Assembly: GCA_026671195.1 (NCBI GenBank) | Contig: JAPOHD010000020.1 | Location: 237,242 to 301,241, forward strand | Length of the DNA stretch: 64,000 bases | From: Draconibacterium aestuarii | GTDB lineage: Bacteria; Bacteroidota; Bacteroidia; Bacteroidales; Prolixibacteraceae | Direction: 5' to 3' | Shown here: positions 44,653 through 55,118 of the stretch, one piece after another | Position numbering within the stretch: the first letter of the stretch is position 1 | Layout: every line of letters begins with the position of its first letter | Position numbers and translations under genes: made by a program | The notes under the pieces: generated by a model | The model's database searches: none | What the model saw: the letters and a program-made list of their open reading frames with translations, nothing else | What the model was told of the DNA's origin: nothing

Positions 44653-46077
44653 ATGAAACTTTGGAATTCAAAAGATACCAAACGAGAAGCTGCCGTTGCC
44701 GGAAGATTTTATCCCGGCACAAAACAGGAACTGGAAAACAAGTTAAGGGCTTTGTTTGATTCGGCCAGCAAAAAGGTTGAAAATAAATTAGCACTACAAG
44801 CCTTAATTTCCCCGCATGCCGGTTATGTTTTTAGTGGAAATGTAGCCGCGTCGGCTTTCAACCAGATTCCCGAAAGTGCAAACTTCAAACGCGTTTTTGT
44901 TCTGGCATCAAGTCATCAGTTTCATTTTAACGGCGCATCGGTTTATACCCTGGGCAATTACGAAACGCCTTTGGGTGAGATTAAAGTTACCAGGAAACTG
45001 GGACAAAAATTAATGGAATCATCTGCTATTTTTAAGGACAAGCCTGAAGCGCATTTACACGAACACAGCCTGGAAGTGCAACTCCCCTTTTTACAATACA
45101 AACTGGGAAATAATTTTAAACTTGTTCCGATTATACTTGGCACCGGCAGTTCTGCTGACTGTAAAAAACTGGCCGAAGCCCTTTCGCCCTATTTCACGCC
45201 CGAAAACCTTTTTGTAATCAGTACCGATTTTTCACATTATCCCAGTTACGACGATGCAAAAAAAATCGATTTTATAACTGCCAATTCCATCTGTCAAAAT
45301 AAACCCGAAACCCTACTCGCTGCATTAAAAAACAATGCGAAGTTAACTGTCGACAACCTATCCACATCACTTTGTGGCTGGACATCGGTATTAACTTTGC
45401 TCTATTTAACCGAAGACAAAAATTATCAGTTTACACAAATTAACTACCAAAACTCGGGCGATACAAAAATGTATGGCGACAAAAGCCAGGTAGTGGGTTA
45501 CTGGGCAATTGCTGTTTTCGACGAAAATATTCCTTTTATTATTTCCGAAAAAGAACAGGCAGAAATACTAGAGATTGCCAGAAATTCAATTACAAATTAT
45601 CTCATACCCGGGAAGAAAGACAAGTTGCATTCAAAACCAGGAGGAATTTTAAACACAAAAACCGGGGCTTTTGTAAGTGTTTATATTAAAGGTGAATTAC
45701 GAGGCTGCATTGGTGGTTTTGCACAAGAAAAAACACTAAAGAAACTGATTAAGCAAATGGCAGTTTCATCAGTTTGCGACCGGCGTTTTAAACCGGTTAA
45801 ACCGGAGGAACTGGAAAATATGACACTGGAAATATCAGTACTTTCTCCTTTAAAACGAATAAAATCAGCAACCGAAATAGAACTGGGCCGTCATGGCATC
45901 TACATCAGAAAAGGATTAAATACCGGAACGTATTTACCGCAGGTTGCCGAAAAAACAGGCTGGACTGTTACTGAATTTCTGGGCCGCTGTTCGCGCGACA
46001 AGGCCGGACTGGGTTGGGAAGGATGGAAAACCGCCGAACTTTTTACCTACGAAGCAGTAATAATAAAAGAAAACTAA
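44653..46077 (+). CDS. AmmeMemoRadiSam B-A fusion (MEMO1 plus AMMECR1)
   Basis: This protein is about 474 aa from the ATG at 44653; a TTG at 44641 is a less likely start. The N-terminal ~275 residues are a MEMO1-like domain (AVAGRFYPG, ISPHAGYVFSG, ASSHQFHF, STDFSHYPSY). The C-terminal ~185 residues are an AMMECR1 domain (GELRGCIGG, DRRFKPV, LEISVLSPL). The two are separate genes in many genomes and form, with a radical SAM enzyme, the AmmeMemoRadiSam set; that third partner is absent here. MEMO1-type proteins resemble extradiol dioxygenases. Substrate unknown. It is convergent with recO, and the stops overlap by 4 bp. Confidence 0.93.
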   Translation: MKLWNSKDTKREAAVAGRFYPGTKQELENKLRALFDSASKKVENKLALQALISPHAGYVFSGNVAASAFNQIPESANFKRVFVLASSHQFHFNGASVYTLGNYETPLGEIKVTRKLGQKLMESSAIFKDKPEAHLHEHSLEVQLPFLQYKLGNNFKLVPIILGTGSSADCKKLAEALSPYFTPENLFVISTDFSHYPSYDDAKKIDFITANSICQNKPETLLAALKNNAKLTVDNLSTSLCGWTSVLTLLYLTEDKNYQFTQINYQNSGDTKMYGDKSQVVGYWAIAVFDENIPFIISEKEQAEILEIARNSITNYLIPGKKDKLHSKPGGILNTKTGAFVSVYIKGELRGCIGGFAQEKTLKKLIKQMAVSSVCDRRFKPVKPEELENMTLEISVLSPLKRIKSATEIELGRHGIYIRKGLNTGTYLPQVAEKTGWTVTEFLGRCSRDKAGLGWEGWKTAELFTYEAVIIKEN

Positions 46078-46799
46078 CTGAATATTTCCTGTAAAACCTT
46101 TAGCGATTTAATCTCTCCCAAATCGTCGAAATGCAACTGAAAGTAATCCAAAAAAACAGAAAGCAGGTACTCACGCATACTTCTGGACATTTTCAGTTTT
46201 GCCAACTCGTTTATTTTTAAACCCGCAAGCTGAATGATGTATTCAGTAGCTTCTTTGTTTGCAAACATTGGATGCGGCGGCTCGAACGGAACAATTGCGC
46301 CCTTTCGCATATCAAACCAACCTTCAAATCCGGTTTTTGTTGTATCGGGCATAAATCCCATGTATTCGGTTAAGTGAAATAAAAAATAGAGATGAAAGTT
46401 TGCCCAACCTTCTTCCATGAGATCGAAATACAACAAGGCATTTTTTATAAAATCGTAAAGCTCGGTATAACTTTCTTGCTCATGAATGGTTTTATACAAT
46501 ACTTCAGCCAGAAAAATGGCTTGAGTTGATTTTGTAATATCGAAGGGAATATTCTGATAAGTATGATTACTTCTAATTTCTTTTATCCGATGAATATCGC
46601 TTGATTTTTTTTGATAAGCCACCAAATCGACTAAAAACAAAGGCTGTAGCAAACTCGCCTTATTTTTCGATTTTCTGCTTCGGGCTGCATTTACCATATA
46701 AGTTTGCCGGCCAAAATCGCGCGTAAACAGGGTCGCTATTACGCTGCTTTCGCCGTACCTGATAAAATGCAAAACTATGCCCTCGCTGGTAACTTGCAT
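46074..46799 (-). CDS. recO: DNA repair protein RecO
   Basis: This protein is 241 aa from the ATG at 46799 (MQVTSEGIVLHFIRYGESS); the extra codons to 46811 begin with TTG. The N-terminal OB-fold (about 1-80) with IVLHFIRYGESSVIATLFTRDFG and the helical C-terminal region are typical. RecO loads RecA with RecR in gap and break repair. It is the last gene of rdgB-porZ-recO, 44 bp after porZ. Confidence 0.92.
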   Translation of the reverse strand: MQVTSEGIVLHFIRYGESSVIATLFTRDFGRQTYMVNAARSRKSKNKASLLQPLFLVDLVAYQKKSSDIHRIKEIRSNHTYQNIPFDITKSTQAIFLAEVLYKTIHEQESYTELYDFIKNALLYFDLMEEGWANFHLYFLFHLTEYMGFMPDTTKTGFEGWFDMRKGAIVPFEPPHPMFANKEATEYIIQLAGLKINELAKLKMSRSMREYLLSVFLDYFQLHFDDLGEIKSLKVLQEIFS

Positions 46800-46843
46800 A
46801 CTCTGATTCAACGTTTAGAGTTAAGAGTGTAAAGTCATCAAGA

Positions 46844-49159
46844 TTAGTTGATAAACAACAATTTAGTGATGTGCGTTTCTTCCCCGTATTTATCGTTGCA
46901 AAAAACCAGATAAACTCCTGTTTTCACACGATTTCCGTTCAAGTTTTTGCCATCCCAAATAGCTTGTCCGCCCAGCGATGTTGTTTTATAAACCAGGTTT
47001 CCGCTGATATCTGTAATTTTTACATCAGTATTCTCAATCAGCCCGGCAATGGTTACCGGTCCATCATAGGTTTCACGCACTGGGTTAGGATAAACATACA
47101 CATTGCTGTATGTTTCATTTCCTCCGGTGGCTTCTCCCTGATAGGAAATCAGACCTTTATCCGTTCCAAAAAATACTTCTCCATTTTTCTGATTAATGGT
47201 AATTGCCGTTATAGCATTCGAAAGCAAGGCACTGTTTTCGGCAGTAAAATGCAAAATCTCCTGTTCTCCGGTTTCCGAAATCAGAAATACGCCCGAACTT
47301 TTTGTTCCCACCCATTTACGATTTGCTCCGTCAACGGCAATTGCAGTCACAGTTTCCGTCTCCAAAAGCGGATGATAAGTTCCATCGCCCAAATCCAAAC
47401 CTGGCTGTGAGGCATAAAAAGTTTCCGATGTCCAAATTCGCGATGGACTGTTATAAACAGCAATACCTTTTGAAGTTCCAATCCATATTGCTCCATCCAA
47501 ATCTTCAGCAATTGAATACAAATCATTCATCCGGGTAAAATACTCGTCGTTCCCGGAACTATAATACGATGTAACCAACAGCTGCTTTTTTTGTTCTCCG
47601 GTTTTATCAACAACATAAGCATCGTGTCCACTCAAAACCAGCATCCACTTGTCGCCATTTTCATTTACAATTACATCTCCTAAATTGTATTTGTTTTTCA
47701 CCGCCGACAACTCGAACGACTCCCATTCGCCGGCTGGTGAAAGTTTATGCAAATTATGCGCACATTCGGCATTGGTTATCCATAAATTTCCCTCTGTATC
47801 GAAAGCTAATCCACCTATTCGGGTATAAGGCTCGTCGGGCTGTTGCGGCAACGCTGATTCCAAAGGACTGTTCTTATGTGTATAACGCTGAATAAACTCA
47901 TCGTTTCGATACTCAAGAAGTCCGCCTCCCCAGCTGGCAACAAAAATATGGTTCTCATCGGCAGGATCTACTTCAATGGCCAGAATATTATGGAAGCCAT
48001 CTAACTCAGAATGATTCTTACTATTAAAGTAGGTCCACTCACCATTATTAAAACGTTGAAATCGTGGCGCTTCATAACCGACAGTAGCTCCGGGTGCAAT
48101 CCAGAGTGCAGAACCAGAATGATTTAAGGAAAACACATTGTTATCTGAAGGACCGCTGGGACATATCTGCTCAAAGTTTTCGCCACTAAGTCGAACCAGC
48201 ACATTATAGTAATCAGCTACCCAAACAGAACCATCGGCCGAAACGACTGTGCTTCTTGGGTTAATTGAAGTAACCGGAGAATTTTCAAAATTATATTTAC
48301 CGATTTTCCCAATAATCGTATGTGTATTATCAACAACAAAAACATCACTCCTGCTGGCAACAGTCAAATACCCATTGTTTTGCCGAATATCGAATGCAAA
48401 CTTAATTTGCGACAAATAAGGCTCCCAGGTATCGCCGTTCAGAATATACATTTCGTCTTCGTACCAGGCATGAGGTGTATAATTTGCAATCAAACTCCCC
48501 TCGAAAAATACCAGGTGACTAAATTCTTCGGTCGAACGGGGAATATTATCAACGTGTGTCCAATTGTTGTAATCCAGCAAATTCACCCCATCCTTAGCTG
48601 CCTTATAAATGCCTTCAACTGTGGCAGCATAAATAAACTGGTCATCAAAATCTACATCATTAACTTTTAGCGACGATCCATTATCTCCAATATAATATGT
48701 ATCCTTTACTTCCTGCTTTTCAATATTTAATACCACTATCCCAAAACCGCACGACAGAAAAGCCTCATTTCCGGACACGGTAATGTTATTCAGCGATTTA
48801 TCACCTGTAACCGACTTCCGTTTTATGTCGGAAATGTTGACAACCTCTCCATTTTCGTACACAAAATCGATGTTTGCGTTGGTATAAGCAATTATCAGAA
48901 CTTTATAGTCTTCGCTGTAGGCAATGGTGCTAATTCCAAAATCCGATAAACTGACCATTTCCGAGAGCTTGCTCACGCTGTTGTCCTGAAGATCGTAATA
49001 AAACACCCCGCCTTTGGTTGCACAGTAAATTTTTTCGGAGGAGATGGATAATTTTGTGGCATTCGAATAAGACAGATAATCTTGCCAACTCCCCTGTTTC
49101 CGCTGGGCAGAAACCTGAAATACCAAAACAAAACACAGCAGTGATAAAATTATTTTCAT
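46844..49159 (-). CDS. porZ: T9SS accessory protein PorZ-like
   Basis: This 771-aa secreted protein has a signal peptide (to FQVSAQ, about 18), two seven-bladed beta-propeller regions (about 20-680, blades such as YCATKGGVFYYDL, GAIWIGTSKGIAVYN and RKWVGTKSSGVFL) and a C-terminal T9SS-type domain (VYVYPNPVRETYDG ... HITKLLFIN). Size, layout and the SLSDFGISTIAYSEDYKVLIIAY segment fit PorZ of the type IX attachment complex, which binds anionic LPS and aids C-terminal signal cleavage. It lies between rdgB (4 bp) and recO. Confidence 0.85.
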   Translation of the reverse strand: MKIILSLLCFVLVFQVSAQRKQGSWQDYLSYSNATKLSISSEKIYCATKGGVFYYDLQDNSVSKLSEMVSLSDFGISTIAYSEDYKVLIIAYTNANIDFVYENGEVVNISDIKRKSVTGDKSLNNITVSGNEAFLSCGFGIVVLNIEKQEVKDTYYIGDNGSSLKVNDVDFDDQFIYAATVEGIYKAAKDGVNLLDYNNWTHVDNIPRSTEEFSHLVFFEGSLIANYTPHAWYEDEMYILNGDTWEPYLSQIKFAFDIRQNNGYLTVASRSDVFVVDNTHTIIGKIGKYNFENSPVTSINPRSTVVSADGSVWVADYYNVLVRLSGENFEQICPSGPSDNNVFSLNHSGSALWIAPGATVGYEAPRFQRFNNGEWTYFNSKNHSELDGFHNILAIEVDPADENHIFVASWGGGLLEYRNDEFIQRYTHKNSPLESALPQQPDEPYTRIGGLAFDTEGNLWITNAECAHNLHKLSPAGEWESFELSAVKNKYNLGDVIVNENGDKWMLVLSGHDAYVVDKTGEQKKQLLVTSYYSSGNDEYFTRMNDLYSIAEDLDGAIWIGTSKGIAVYNSPSRIWTSETFYASQPGLDLGDGTYHPLLETETVTAIAVDGANRKWVGTKSSGVFLISETGEQEILHFTAENSALLSNAITAITINQKNGEVFFGTDKGLISYQGEATGGNETYSNVYVYPNPVRETYDGPVTIAGLIENTDVKITDISGNLVYKTTSLGGQAIWDGKNLNGNRVKTGVYLVFCNDKYGEETHITKLLFIN

Positions 49160-49163
49160 AGGT

Positions 49164-49751
49164 TTATTTTTCTTCGTCGTAGTTTTTTAAATACTCAACC
49201 AACTTTTGAACAGCTCTTCCCCTATGGCTAATTTTATTTTTATCCGAAAGTTCCATTTCTGCAAAAGAATTATCAAATCCTACAGGTTGAAAAAGTGGAT
49301 CGTAGCCAAATCCGGCATCCCCCCTTTTTTCGTTTAAAATTTCACCATTCACAATCCCCTCAAACTGTCTTTCTTTTCCGTTGATAATTAGAGATATTAC
49401 AGTTCTAAAACGCGCTTTTCTGTTATTTATTTCAGACAGCCTTTCCAGCACCTTTTTCATATTGGCTTCGGCACTTTTTTCTTCGCCTGCGTAGCGTGCC
49501 GAATACACCCCCGGCTCTCCATTTAGCGCTTCTATTTCAAGGCCCGTATCGTCGGCAAAACAATTGTATCCAAACTTGTTGTAAACAAAAAATGCTTTCT
49601 GACTCGCATTTCCTTCAAGTGTTGCCTGATCTTCAGGTATTTCTTCGTTACAATCGATGTCGGTTAAACTCAATAACTTAAAATGATTTCCAAGAATCGC
49701 TTGTAATTCTTCTAATTTGTGTTTGTTATTTGTGGCAAATACCAGTTCCAT
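49164..49751 (-). CDS. rdgB: Non-canonical purine NTP pyrophosphatase RdgB/HAM1
   Basis: This 195-aa cytoplasmic enzyme hydrolyses dITP, ITP and XTP to monophosphates, keeping deaminated purines out of DNA. Diagnostic motifs are [12 protein letters not shown] at the start, [22 protein letters not shown] and the C-terminal [10 protein letters not shown]. The length is normal. It heads the rdgB-porZ-recO run with a 4-bp gap to porZ. Confidence 0.95.
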   Translation of the reverse strand: MELVFATNNKHKLEELQAILGNHFKLLSLTDIDCNEEIPEDQATLEGNASQKAFFVYNKFGYNCFADDTGLEIEALNGEPGVYSARYAGEEKSAEANMKKVLERLSEINNRKARFRTVISLIINGKERQFEGIVNGEILNEKRGDAGFGYDPLFQPVGFDNSFAEMELSDKNKISHRGRAVQKLVEYLKNYDEEK

Positions 49752-49787
49752 TTTGCAAATTTTTTGCTAAAAATAACGAAAAAGGGT

Positions 49788-52700
49788 TTAGTAATCTCCG
49801 TCATAGAACAGCTTTAGTTTAATATTGTCAATTTGAAAACTGCCTGCATCCTTATTCCAGAAATAAATCGTTATTAAATCTCCTTCATGTAATTCTGTTT
49901 TCACATCAAAAACAACTGCTGCTCTTGCCCATTTATAGGGATATTTTACGAATCGGTTGATAGAAGGAGCATCATATTGATTTTTTTTGTCTTCACGACT
50001 AACGGAAAAAACCAGTGGAATATCCACAAGTTTTTCTTCAAGAAACAAATCAGTTACCAGCAAAACCTTTTTAAGTTTGCGAACTTCTTTGTTAACCGGT
50101 ATTGTTAAAGTTGTACCCCATTGCTCATCGACACCAAAGCAATAGGTAGAATTGCCAGTTAAAGTATCCACTTTCAACCTACTTTTATCGACTGGCCAAC
50201 CAGAAGATGTTCCCGGTTCAAAATCCTCACAGTATTCATAATTATTCGCACCGGTACTTTTTGAAAGTAAAACAACCCCCGAATTATTGCCTCTTTTTTG
50301 ATCCATAACAGTGGGATAAAACGAATAAATAAGTTCAAGTATATCCATACTCACACTTCCCCCCTGCCAGGCAAAAACAAAATAATTCGTTTCTGAATGA
50401 ACCATAAAATTGCTTAAAGCTGCGAGATTTGTTTTCTCATCGACAAAACATGTGGTGTCGGCGTTAACCCGGTTTCCCAATTCATTTTGTTGTGTACTTA
50501 AAAATACATTTATATTATTGCTGTAAGTTTTCTTCCATTCGTCAATTTTTTCAACAATTACAGAAGTTAATCCCTGTTTATTTTTTGCATACAAGTAACG
50601 GTTCAGTGCACTGGACACTATAAAAAAAAGAAGACCAAAAACGACAAACTGTATTATACTTCGCTTTTTTTCGGGATGCTGAACAAGAAAAGAATAGCTC
50701 CACATTCCTATCAAAAGCACAAAAACAAACATTGAAAAACAAAAAGCATAAATAACGATAGGATTTGAATACTTAAAAACAACCAAGTGGTCGCCCTGCG
50801 GTACACGCACCATCATGTGTGCAAAATTGCTATTAATCAAATCCTGTTCCTCGCCATCGACAAAAACCTTCCACCCTGCAAAATAATTTTGCTGATAAGT
50901 TAGCAGCTGTGTATACCTTGTGGTGGTTTTTAGCTCAATTGTAGTTGGTGAAAAACGAGTTATCTGAAGTTTATCGTTCGGATCAGAAGCAAATTTTTCT
51001 GCCTGAAGCAAATTATAATCAGATGCAGATACAAAAACAGTGTTCGATTTGAAATTTTCAACCTTTGTATTTACCCGCAAATCATCTGAAAAATATACTA
51101 CAGGCCCCTTTTTAATGGCTTCGAGCAATGCGGGATAATTATTAGCCAGATTTGAATACCCGTCCAGCTTAAACGATACCAGACCATCGTAAGTAACCTT
51201 TTTCGGAAATACATTATTATTCATCCAGGAAAACTCACTGCTGGCATTTTTATCGGAGTTTTCACCCATTGGATTAAGTTCCGGAACCGGAAAACCTTTG
51301 GGCGACGATTTGAGGTAGTTATAAAATTTTATCGGATCAGTATCGCTTATGACCGTGTAATTTATACTGAGCTGAGTTGCCACAATTCCATCAACAACAA
51401 ACAGCAGCAACAAAGCCGATGAAAACCGTTTAAACTCTTTCACCTTCCAGATAATAAAACCAAATATCAGTAAGAGAATTACCTGTAAACTACCCTGAAA
51501 AACAATGTTATTAAATCGGTCTGAACTCAGAATTTCCTCATAGAAACTCTTATTCGGATCAAAAAATACAAAATTGTCAAAACGCAACACCGAGTACCCA
51601 ACCAGAGCAAGCAATCCGCTTATAAGGAATCCCGCAATAACAAGCATTCTTTTGCCGCTCTTCTTTGTGAGTTGTGTTACATCCAGGTTAATTCCAACAA
51701 ATGCTAAAAAACCAAAGATTGCGATCGACCTAAAAATTGCAGGATATTTAAACATATCCATAAACGGCACATAATCAAACAAAATTTTCCGCAAGAAAGC
51801 CTGATCGCCCAAAGAAGCCAAAAGCGATAAAAGTCCCATGCCTAAAATCACGTATGATTCATTCCGTTTCACTTTTCGTGTTAAACAATACAGAAATAAA
51901 ACAAGACTGATTATTCCCCAATATCCGTTCGACATGGAAACGTCAGTTTCAAAGTATTTCGATTCGTTTCCGGTTGCCATCGGCAAAACAAACGAAAGAA
52001 AGGACTTTAACGAAAATGGATGCCGCAAAGCAAGTTCTGCTGAAATCCCACTATAACGGGATAAAAACGGAATTGCCTGGAAATAGGCCACCAAATACAC
52101 TGAGCTAAAAAGAATTGTCGTTGCCAGTAATACCAAATGATAAACAATCAACTTTCTGATTTTCGCTTTATTTCCCCGGCTTTTCGCAAAATCGTAAACA
52201 AATAAGCCAAACAGAAAGTACCCTAAAATTATGGTGAGCCCCGGATAACTTGCATAAACCATTACAAACAGCGCAATGGCCATGAGCAAAAAATTACTCC
52301 GGTTGGGAGCCGATAAAAATCGGATATAACGAGTAATTACAAAAGGCAGAATGGCATAACCCGCTACAAAAGAAATATGTTGAGCATTGCCAATACTTAA
52401 TCCTGACAACATATACGCCACCGATAATCCCAGGGAGATTTTCGACTCGGTACCAAATTGTTTTAAAAAATAAAAGAAAGCAATGCCGGCAATAAAAATA
52501 TAAAGCAGAAATATATATTGTAACGAGATATTGGAGTACCCAAACATATTCCCGATAATCCAAAACTCAGGACTAAAAACAGAGCTCAAATCAGCATAAA
52601 TGGGCGTTCCATATAAAAGATAGGGATTCCAAAGCGGAAATTGATTATTTAAGATCGATTCTGAAAAAAAGTACCGCGAAGGCAGGTAGGCATCAACAAA

Positions 52701-52790
52701 ATCCCATTTCATTCCACTCTGTAAAAAAGATACCTGCCAAAAGGCAACAATAACAACAAAACCTAAAAACAGATATTCTCTCTTTCTCAT
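49788..52790 (-). CDS. YfhO-family large membrane protein
   Basis: This protein is about 1000 aa from the ATG at 52790; the longer frame to 52871 starts with TTG and is less likely. About a dozen hydrophobic helices span residues 5-500, followed by a soluble region (about 500-670), a further helix pair (about 700-760) and a C-terminal beta domain. Features such as FPLWNPYLLYGTPIYADL and YQQNYFAGWKVFVDGEE match the YfhO/GT-C-like family that helps add sugars to cell-surface polymers. The C-terminal part (about 830-1000) is an extra beta-sandwich-like domain. Specific substrate unknown. Confidence 0.85.
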   Translation of the reverse strand: MRKREYLFLGFVVIVAFWQVSFLQSGMKWDFVDAYLPSRYFFSESILNNQFPLWNPYLLYGTPIYADLSSVFSPEFWIIGNMFGYSNISLQYIFLLYIFIAGIAFFYFLKQFGTESKISLGLSVAYMLSGLSIGNAQHISFVAGYAILPFVITRYIRFLSAPNRSNFLLMAIALFVMVYASYPGLTIILGYFLFGLFVYDFAKSRGNKAKIRKLIVYHLVLLATTILFSSVYLVAYFQAIPFLSRYSGISAELALRHPFSLKSFLSFVLPMATGNESKYFETDVSMSNGYWGIISLVLFLYCLTRKVKRNESYVILGMGLLSLLASLGDQAFLRKILFDYVPFMDMFKYPAIFRSIAIFGFLAFVGINLDVTQLTKKSGKRMLVIAGFLISGLLALVGYSVLRFDNFVFFDPNKSFYEEILSSDRFNNIVFQGSLQVILLLIFGFIIWKVKEFKRFSSALLLLFVVDGIVATQLSINYTVISDTDPIKFYNYLKSSPKGFPVPELNPMGENSDKNASSEFSWMNNNVFPKKVTYDGLVSFKLDGYSNLANNYPALLEAIKKGPVVYFSDDLRVNTKVENFKSNTVFVSASDYNLLQAEKFASDPNDKLQITRFSPTTIELKTTTRYTQLLTYQQNYFAGWKVFVDGEEQDLINSNFAHMMVRVPQGDHLVVFKYSNPIVIYAFCFSMFVFVLLIGMWSYSFLVQHPEKKRSIIQFVVFGLLFFIVSSALNRYLYAKNKQGLTSVIVEKIDEWKKTYSNNINVFLSTQQNELGNRVNADTTCFVDEKTNLAALSNFMVHSETNYFVFAWQGGSVSMDILELIYSFYPTVMDQKRGNNSGVVLLSKSTGANNYEYCEDFEPGTSSGWPVDKSRLKVDTLTGNSTYCFGVDEQWGTTLTIPVNKEVRKLKKVLLVTDLFLEEKLVDIPLVFSVSREDKKNQYDAPSINRFVKYPYKWARAAVVFDVKTELHEGDLITIYFWNKDAGSFQIDNIKLKLFYDGDY

Positions 52791-52895
52791 AAAATTTTTG
52801 GAATGGTTTAGTATTCTGAAATTTCCGGTAAAAATAATGAAATGCTTGGGTTTTAATCTGAAAGTTACCAATTTTAAAAGATCAATAGTTTTAGT

Positions 52896-53591
52896 ATGAT
52901 TGATCAGACAATTGCAGCCTTAAAATTTCTGGCCGAAGAAGACCGTAAAGAACGTTCAAAAATAATGTTCCCAACTTCCATGAGGGTTTTTGGAGTTCGC
53001 GCCGAAAATATCAAAAAGGTAGTAAATGAATGCTGGAACGAATTTAAAAACCGCTCTCCGGAAGAGTTGCTCTTGTTTTCGAAGAAACTGGTAAAGGCCA
53101 AGATACTTGAAGCCAGCCAAGTTGCTTTTTTACTCCTCTGGAAAAATAAAAAAGCCTTGCGATTAATTGCTCTGGAAGATATTGAGGAATTGGGGCAAAA
53201 CATGGATAACTGGGTCACTGTCGACACACTTTCGGTAATGATTTCGGGCTGGGCATGGCGCGAAAACCAAATTTCTGATGATGATGTTTTAAACTGGCTA
53301 AAATCGGAAAACCGCTGGTGGAGAAGAACTGCTGTGGTTTCAACCGTACCACTAAACCTGCGGTCGCGGGGTGGCACCGGCGATGCAAAGCGGACATTGT
53401 TAATCTGTGAAAAGGTAGTTTCCGACCGCGATGACATGATAGTAAAAGCACTTTCGTGGGCCTTGCGCGAACTTTCGAAAAGCGATAAAAGTGCGGTTGA
53501 ACAATTTATGGCAAAATATGATACTCAGCTGGCTGGTCGGGTTCGAAGAGAAGTTTATACAAAATTGGAAACCGGAAGAAAAAACGGATGA
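52896..53591 (+). CDS. AlkD-like DNA alkylation repair protein
   Basis: This 231-aa all-helical HEAT-repeat protein of the AlkC/AlkD family removes alkylated bases in its studied members. Recognisable parts are SMRVFGVRAENIKKVVNE near the N-terminus and NWVTVDTLS ... SENRWWRRTAVVST with the aromatic/Trp-Arg cluster of the DNA-binding face. It is divergent from the YfhO-family gene, with a 105-bp gap. No adjacent adaptive-response genes (ada, alkA, alkB) were seen. Confidence 0.85.
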   Translation: MIDQTIAALKFLAEEDRKERSKIMFPTSMRVFGVRAENIKKVVNECWNEFKNRSPEELLLFSKKLVKAKILEASQVAFLLLWKNKKALRLIALEDIEELGQNMDNWVTVDTLSVMISGWAWRENQISDDDVLNWLKSENRWWRRTAVVSTVPLNLRSRGGTGDAKRTLLICEKVVSDRDDMIVKALSWALRELSKSDKSAVEQFMAKYDTQLAGRVRREVYTKLETGRKNG

Positions 53592-53656
53592 AAAGAAAAG
53601 AAAACATCAGACATAAAAAAGTAACTTGAAAAATTCGGCAGCTATAATATCGTTTG

Positions 53657-53977
53657 TTATTCGCAGGTACATGTTTCTAGACAATCGACAATGCCACTTA
53701 AAATTTCATACTTCAAATAGTAGAACGTATTTTTCCCTTCGCGCTTTGAGCACAAAACTCCTTTATCGCGCAAAATCCCCAAATGATGCGAAGTTGTGGA
53801 CTGCTCAATCTTAAGTAATTCATGAATTTCGGTAACAGTCAAACGTTTACCACCCTCCAGGTGTTTCAAAATTGCGATTCGCATGGGATGTGCAATCGCT
53901 TTTAACATACTTGCAGCAATCTCTAACCTTTCTACGTTTAACTCCTTGATTTCTACCATCTCTAATTCTTTAAGCAT
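53657..53977 (-). CDS. ArsR-family transcriptional regulator
   Basis: The protein is about 106 aa from the ATG at 53977 (a second ATG lies at 53959; the longer frame to 54043 adds an unlikely hydrophobic leader). The winged helix reads MLKAIAHPMRIAILKHL, then LTVTEIHELLKIEQSTTSHHLGILRDKGVL and the wing GKNTFYYLK. A C-terminal Cys-rich end (CLETCTCE) may bind a metal or act as a redox switch. No metal transporter adjoins it, so its target is unknown; it may regulate itself. Confidence 0.88.
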   Translation of the reverse strand: MLKELEMVEIKELNVERLEIAASMLKAIAHPMRIAILKHLEGGKRLTVTEIHELLKIEQSTTSHHLGILRDKGVLCSKREGKNTFYYLKYEILSGIVDCLETCTCE

Positions 53978-54143
53978 ACAAATATATAAATATTTAGGAA
54001 CAGATATATCATTAATTATTCCAAGAACAAAAAAACATTTCAAACAAAAGTGCTTTTAAAACTTTTTTTCAAAAATTATTGCTGATTTTAGGTGAATTTA
54101 TTCTATGTTCGTTCATCAGAATTAAACAGGGGTTACCCGATAT

Positions 54144-55118
54144 ATGACAACTATAAATAAGATAAAATCGCCGATTCAACAAGAGCTGAACGAGTTTGAG
54201 CCCTATTTCAAAAAGTCGTTACAAAGCGATATTCCTTTGCTTGCCACCATTCTAAATTACATGTACCGCACCAAAGGAAAACAGTTGAGGCCTATTTTTG
54301 TATTTCTATCGGCCAAGTTGCACGGAGGAACCAATGAATTCTCAAAACTGGCAGCCTGCTCGGTTGAATTGTTACATACTGCCACACTTGTTCACGACGA
54401 TGTGGTTGATGAATCGTACGAACGCCGCGGATCGTTTTCGGTTAAAGCACTCTGGAAAAACAAACTGGCCGTTTTAGTTGGCGATTATATTCTTGCCCGT
54501 GGACTTTTACTTCAGCTTGAAAACAAAAAATACAACTTCCTGCATCTCACTTCGCGCGCTGTGCAGGATATGGCTGAAGGCGAAATTCTGCAAATGAAAA
54601 AAAGCAGAAAACTGGATATTGATGATGAAACCTACTTCGAAATTATTCGAAAAAAGACGGCTTCGTTAATTGCAACCAGCATGGCAATTGGTGCAGCCTC
54701 GGCTACTGACAACGAGGAAATTATAGAAAAAATGTACACAATTGGCCAGGATGCAGGGATTGCGTTTCAAATAAAGGACGATATTTTTGATTACCAGACC
54801 AAAGGAATACTTGGTAAACCAACCGGCAACGATATTAAGGAAAAAAAAATCACCCTGCCTCTTTTGCATGTGCTGAATAATGCAAAAAGTTCAGAGCGCA
54901 AGCGAATTCTCCGGCTCATTAAACGCAAAAATAAAAACTCGGAAGTGGTTAACGAACTTATTCGGATGGTGACTGAAAAAGGCGGTTTGGAATATGCCGA
55001 AATCAAAATGAACGAGTTTAAAGAAAAAGCAATAAATGGCTTACAAGAATTCCCCGCCTGCGAAGCACGTGAATCGTTAATTGAATTAATGAATTATATT
55101 TCAACGCGTAAAAAGTAG
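54144..55118 (+). CDS. Long-chain polyprenyl diphosphate synthase
   Basis: This 324-aa trans-prenyltransferase has the first Asp-rich motif DDVVD at 85-89 (LVHDDVVDESYERRG), the second DDIFD at 212-216 and the KGKQLRP pyrophosphate-binding site near 44-50. The small residues before the first motif (ELLHTAT) and the length suggest a long product such as octaprenyl diphosphate for menaquinone side chains. It overlaps the convergent DUF2797 gene by 25 bp. Confidence 0.93.
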   Translation: MTTINKIKSPIQQELNEFEPYFKKSLQSDIPLLATILNYMYRTKGKQLRPIFVFLSAKLHGGTNEFSKLAACSVELLHTATLVHDDVVDESYERRGSFSVKALWKNKLAVLVGDYILARGLLLQLENKKYNFLHLTSRAVQDMAEGEILQMKKSRKLDIDDETYFEIIRKKTASLIATSMAIGAASATDNEEIIEKMYTIGQDAGIAFQIKDDIFDYQTKGILGKPTGNDIKEKKITLPLLHVLNNAKSSERKRILRLIKRKNKNSEVVNELIRMVTEKGGLEYAEIKMNEFKEKAINGLQEFPACEARESLIELMNYISTRKK

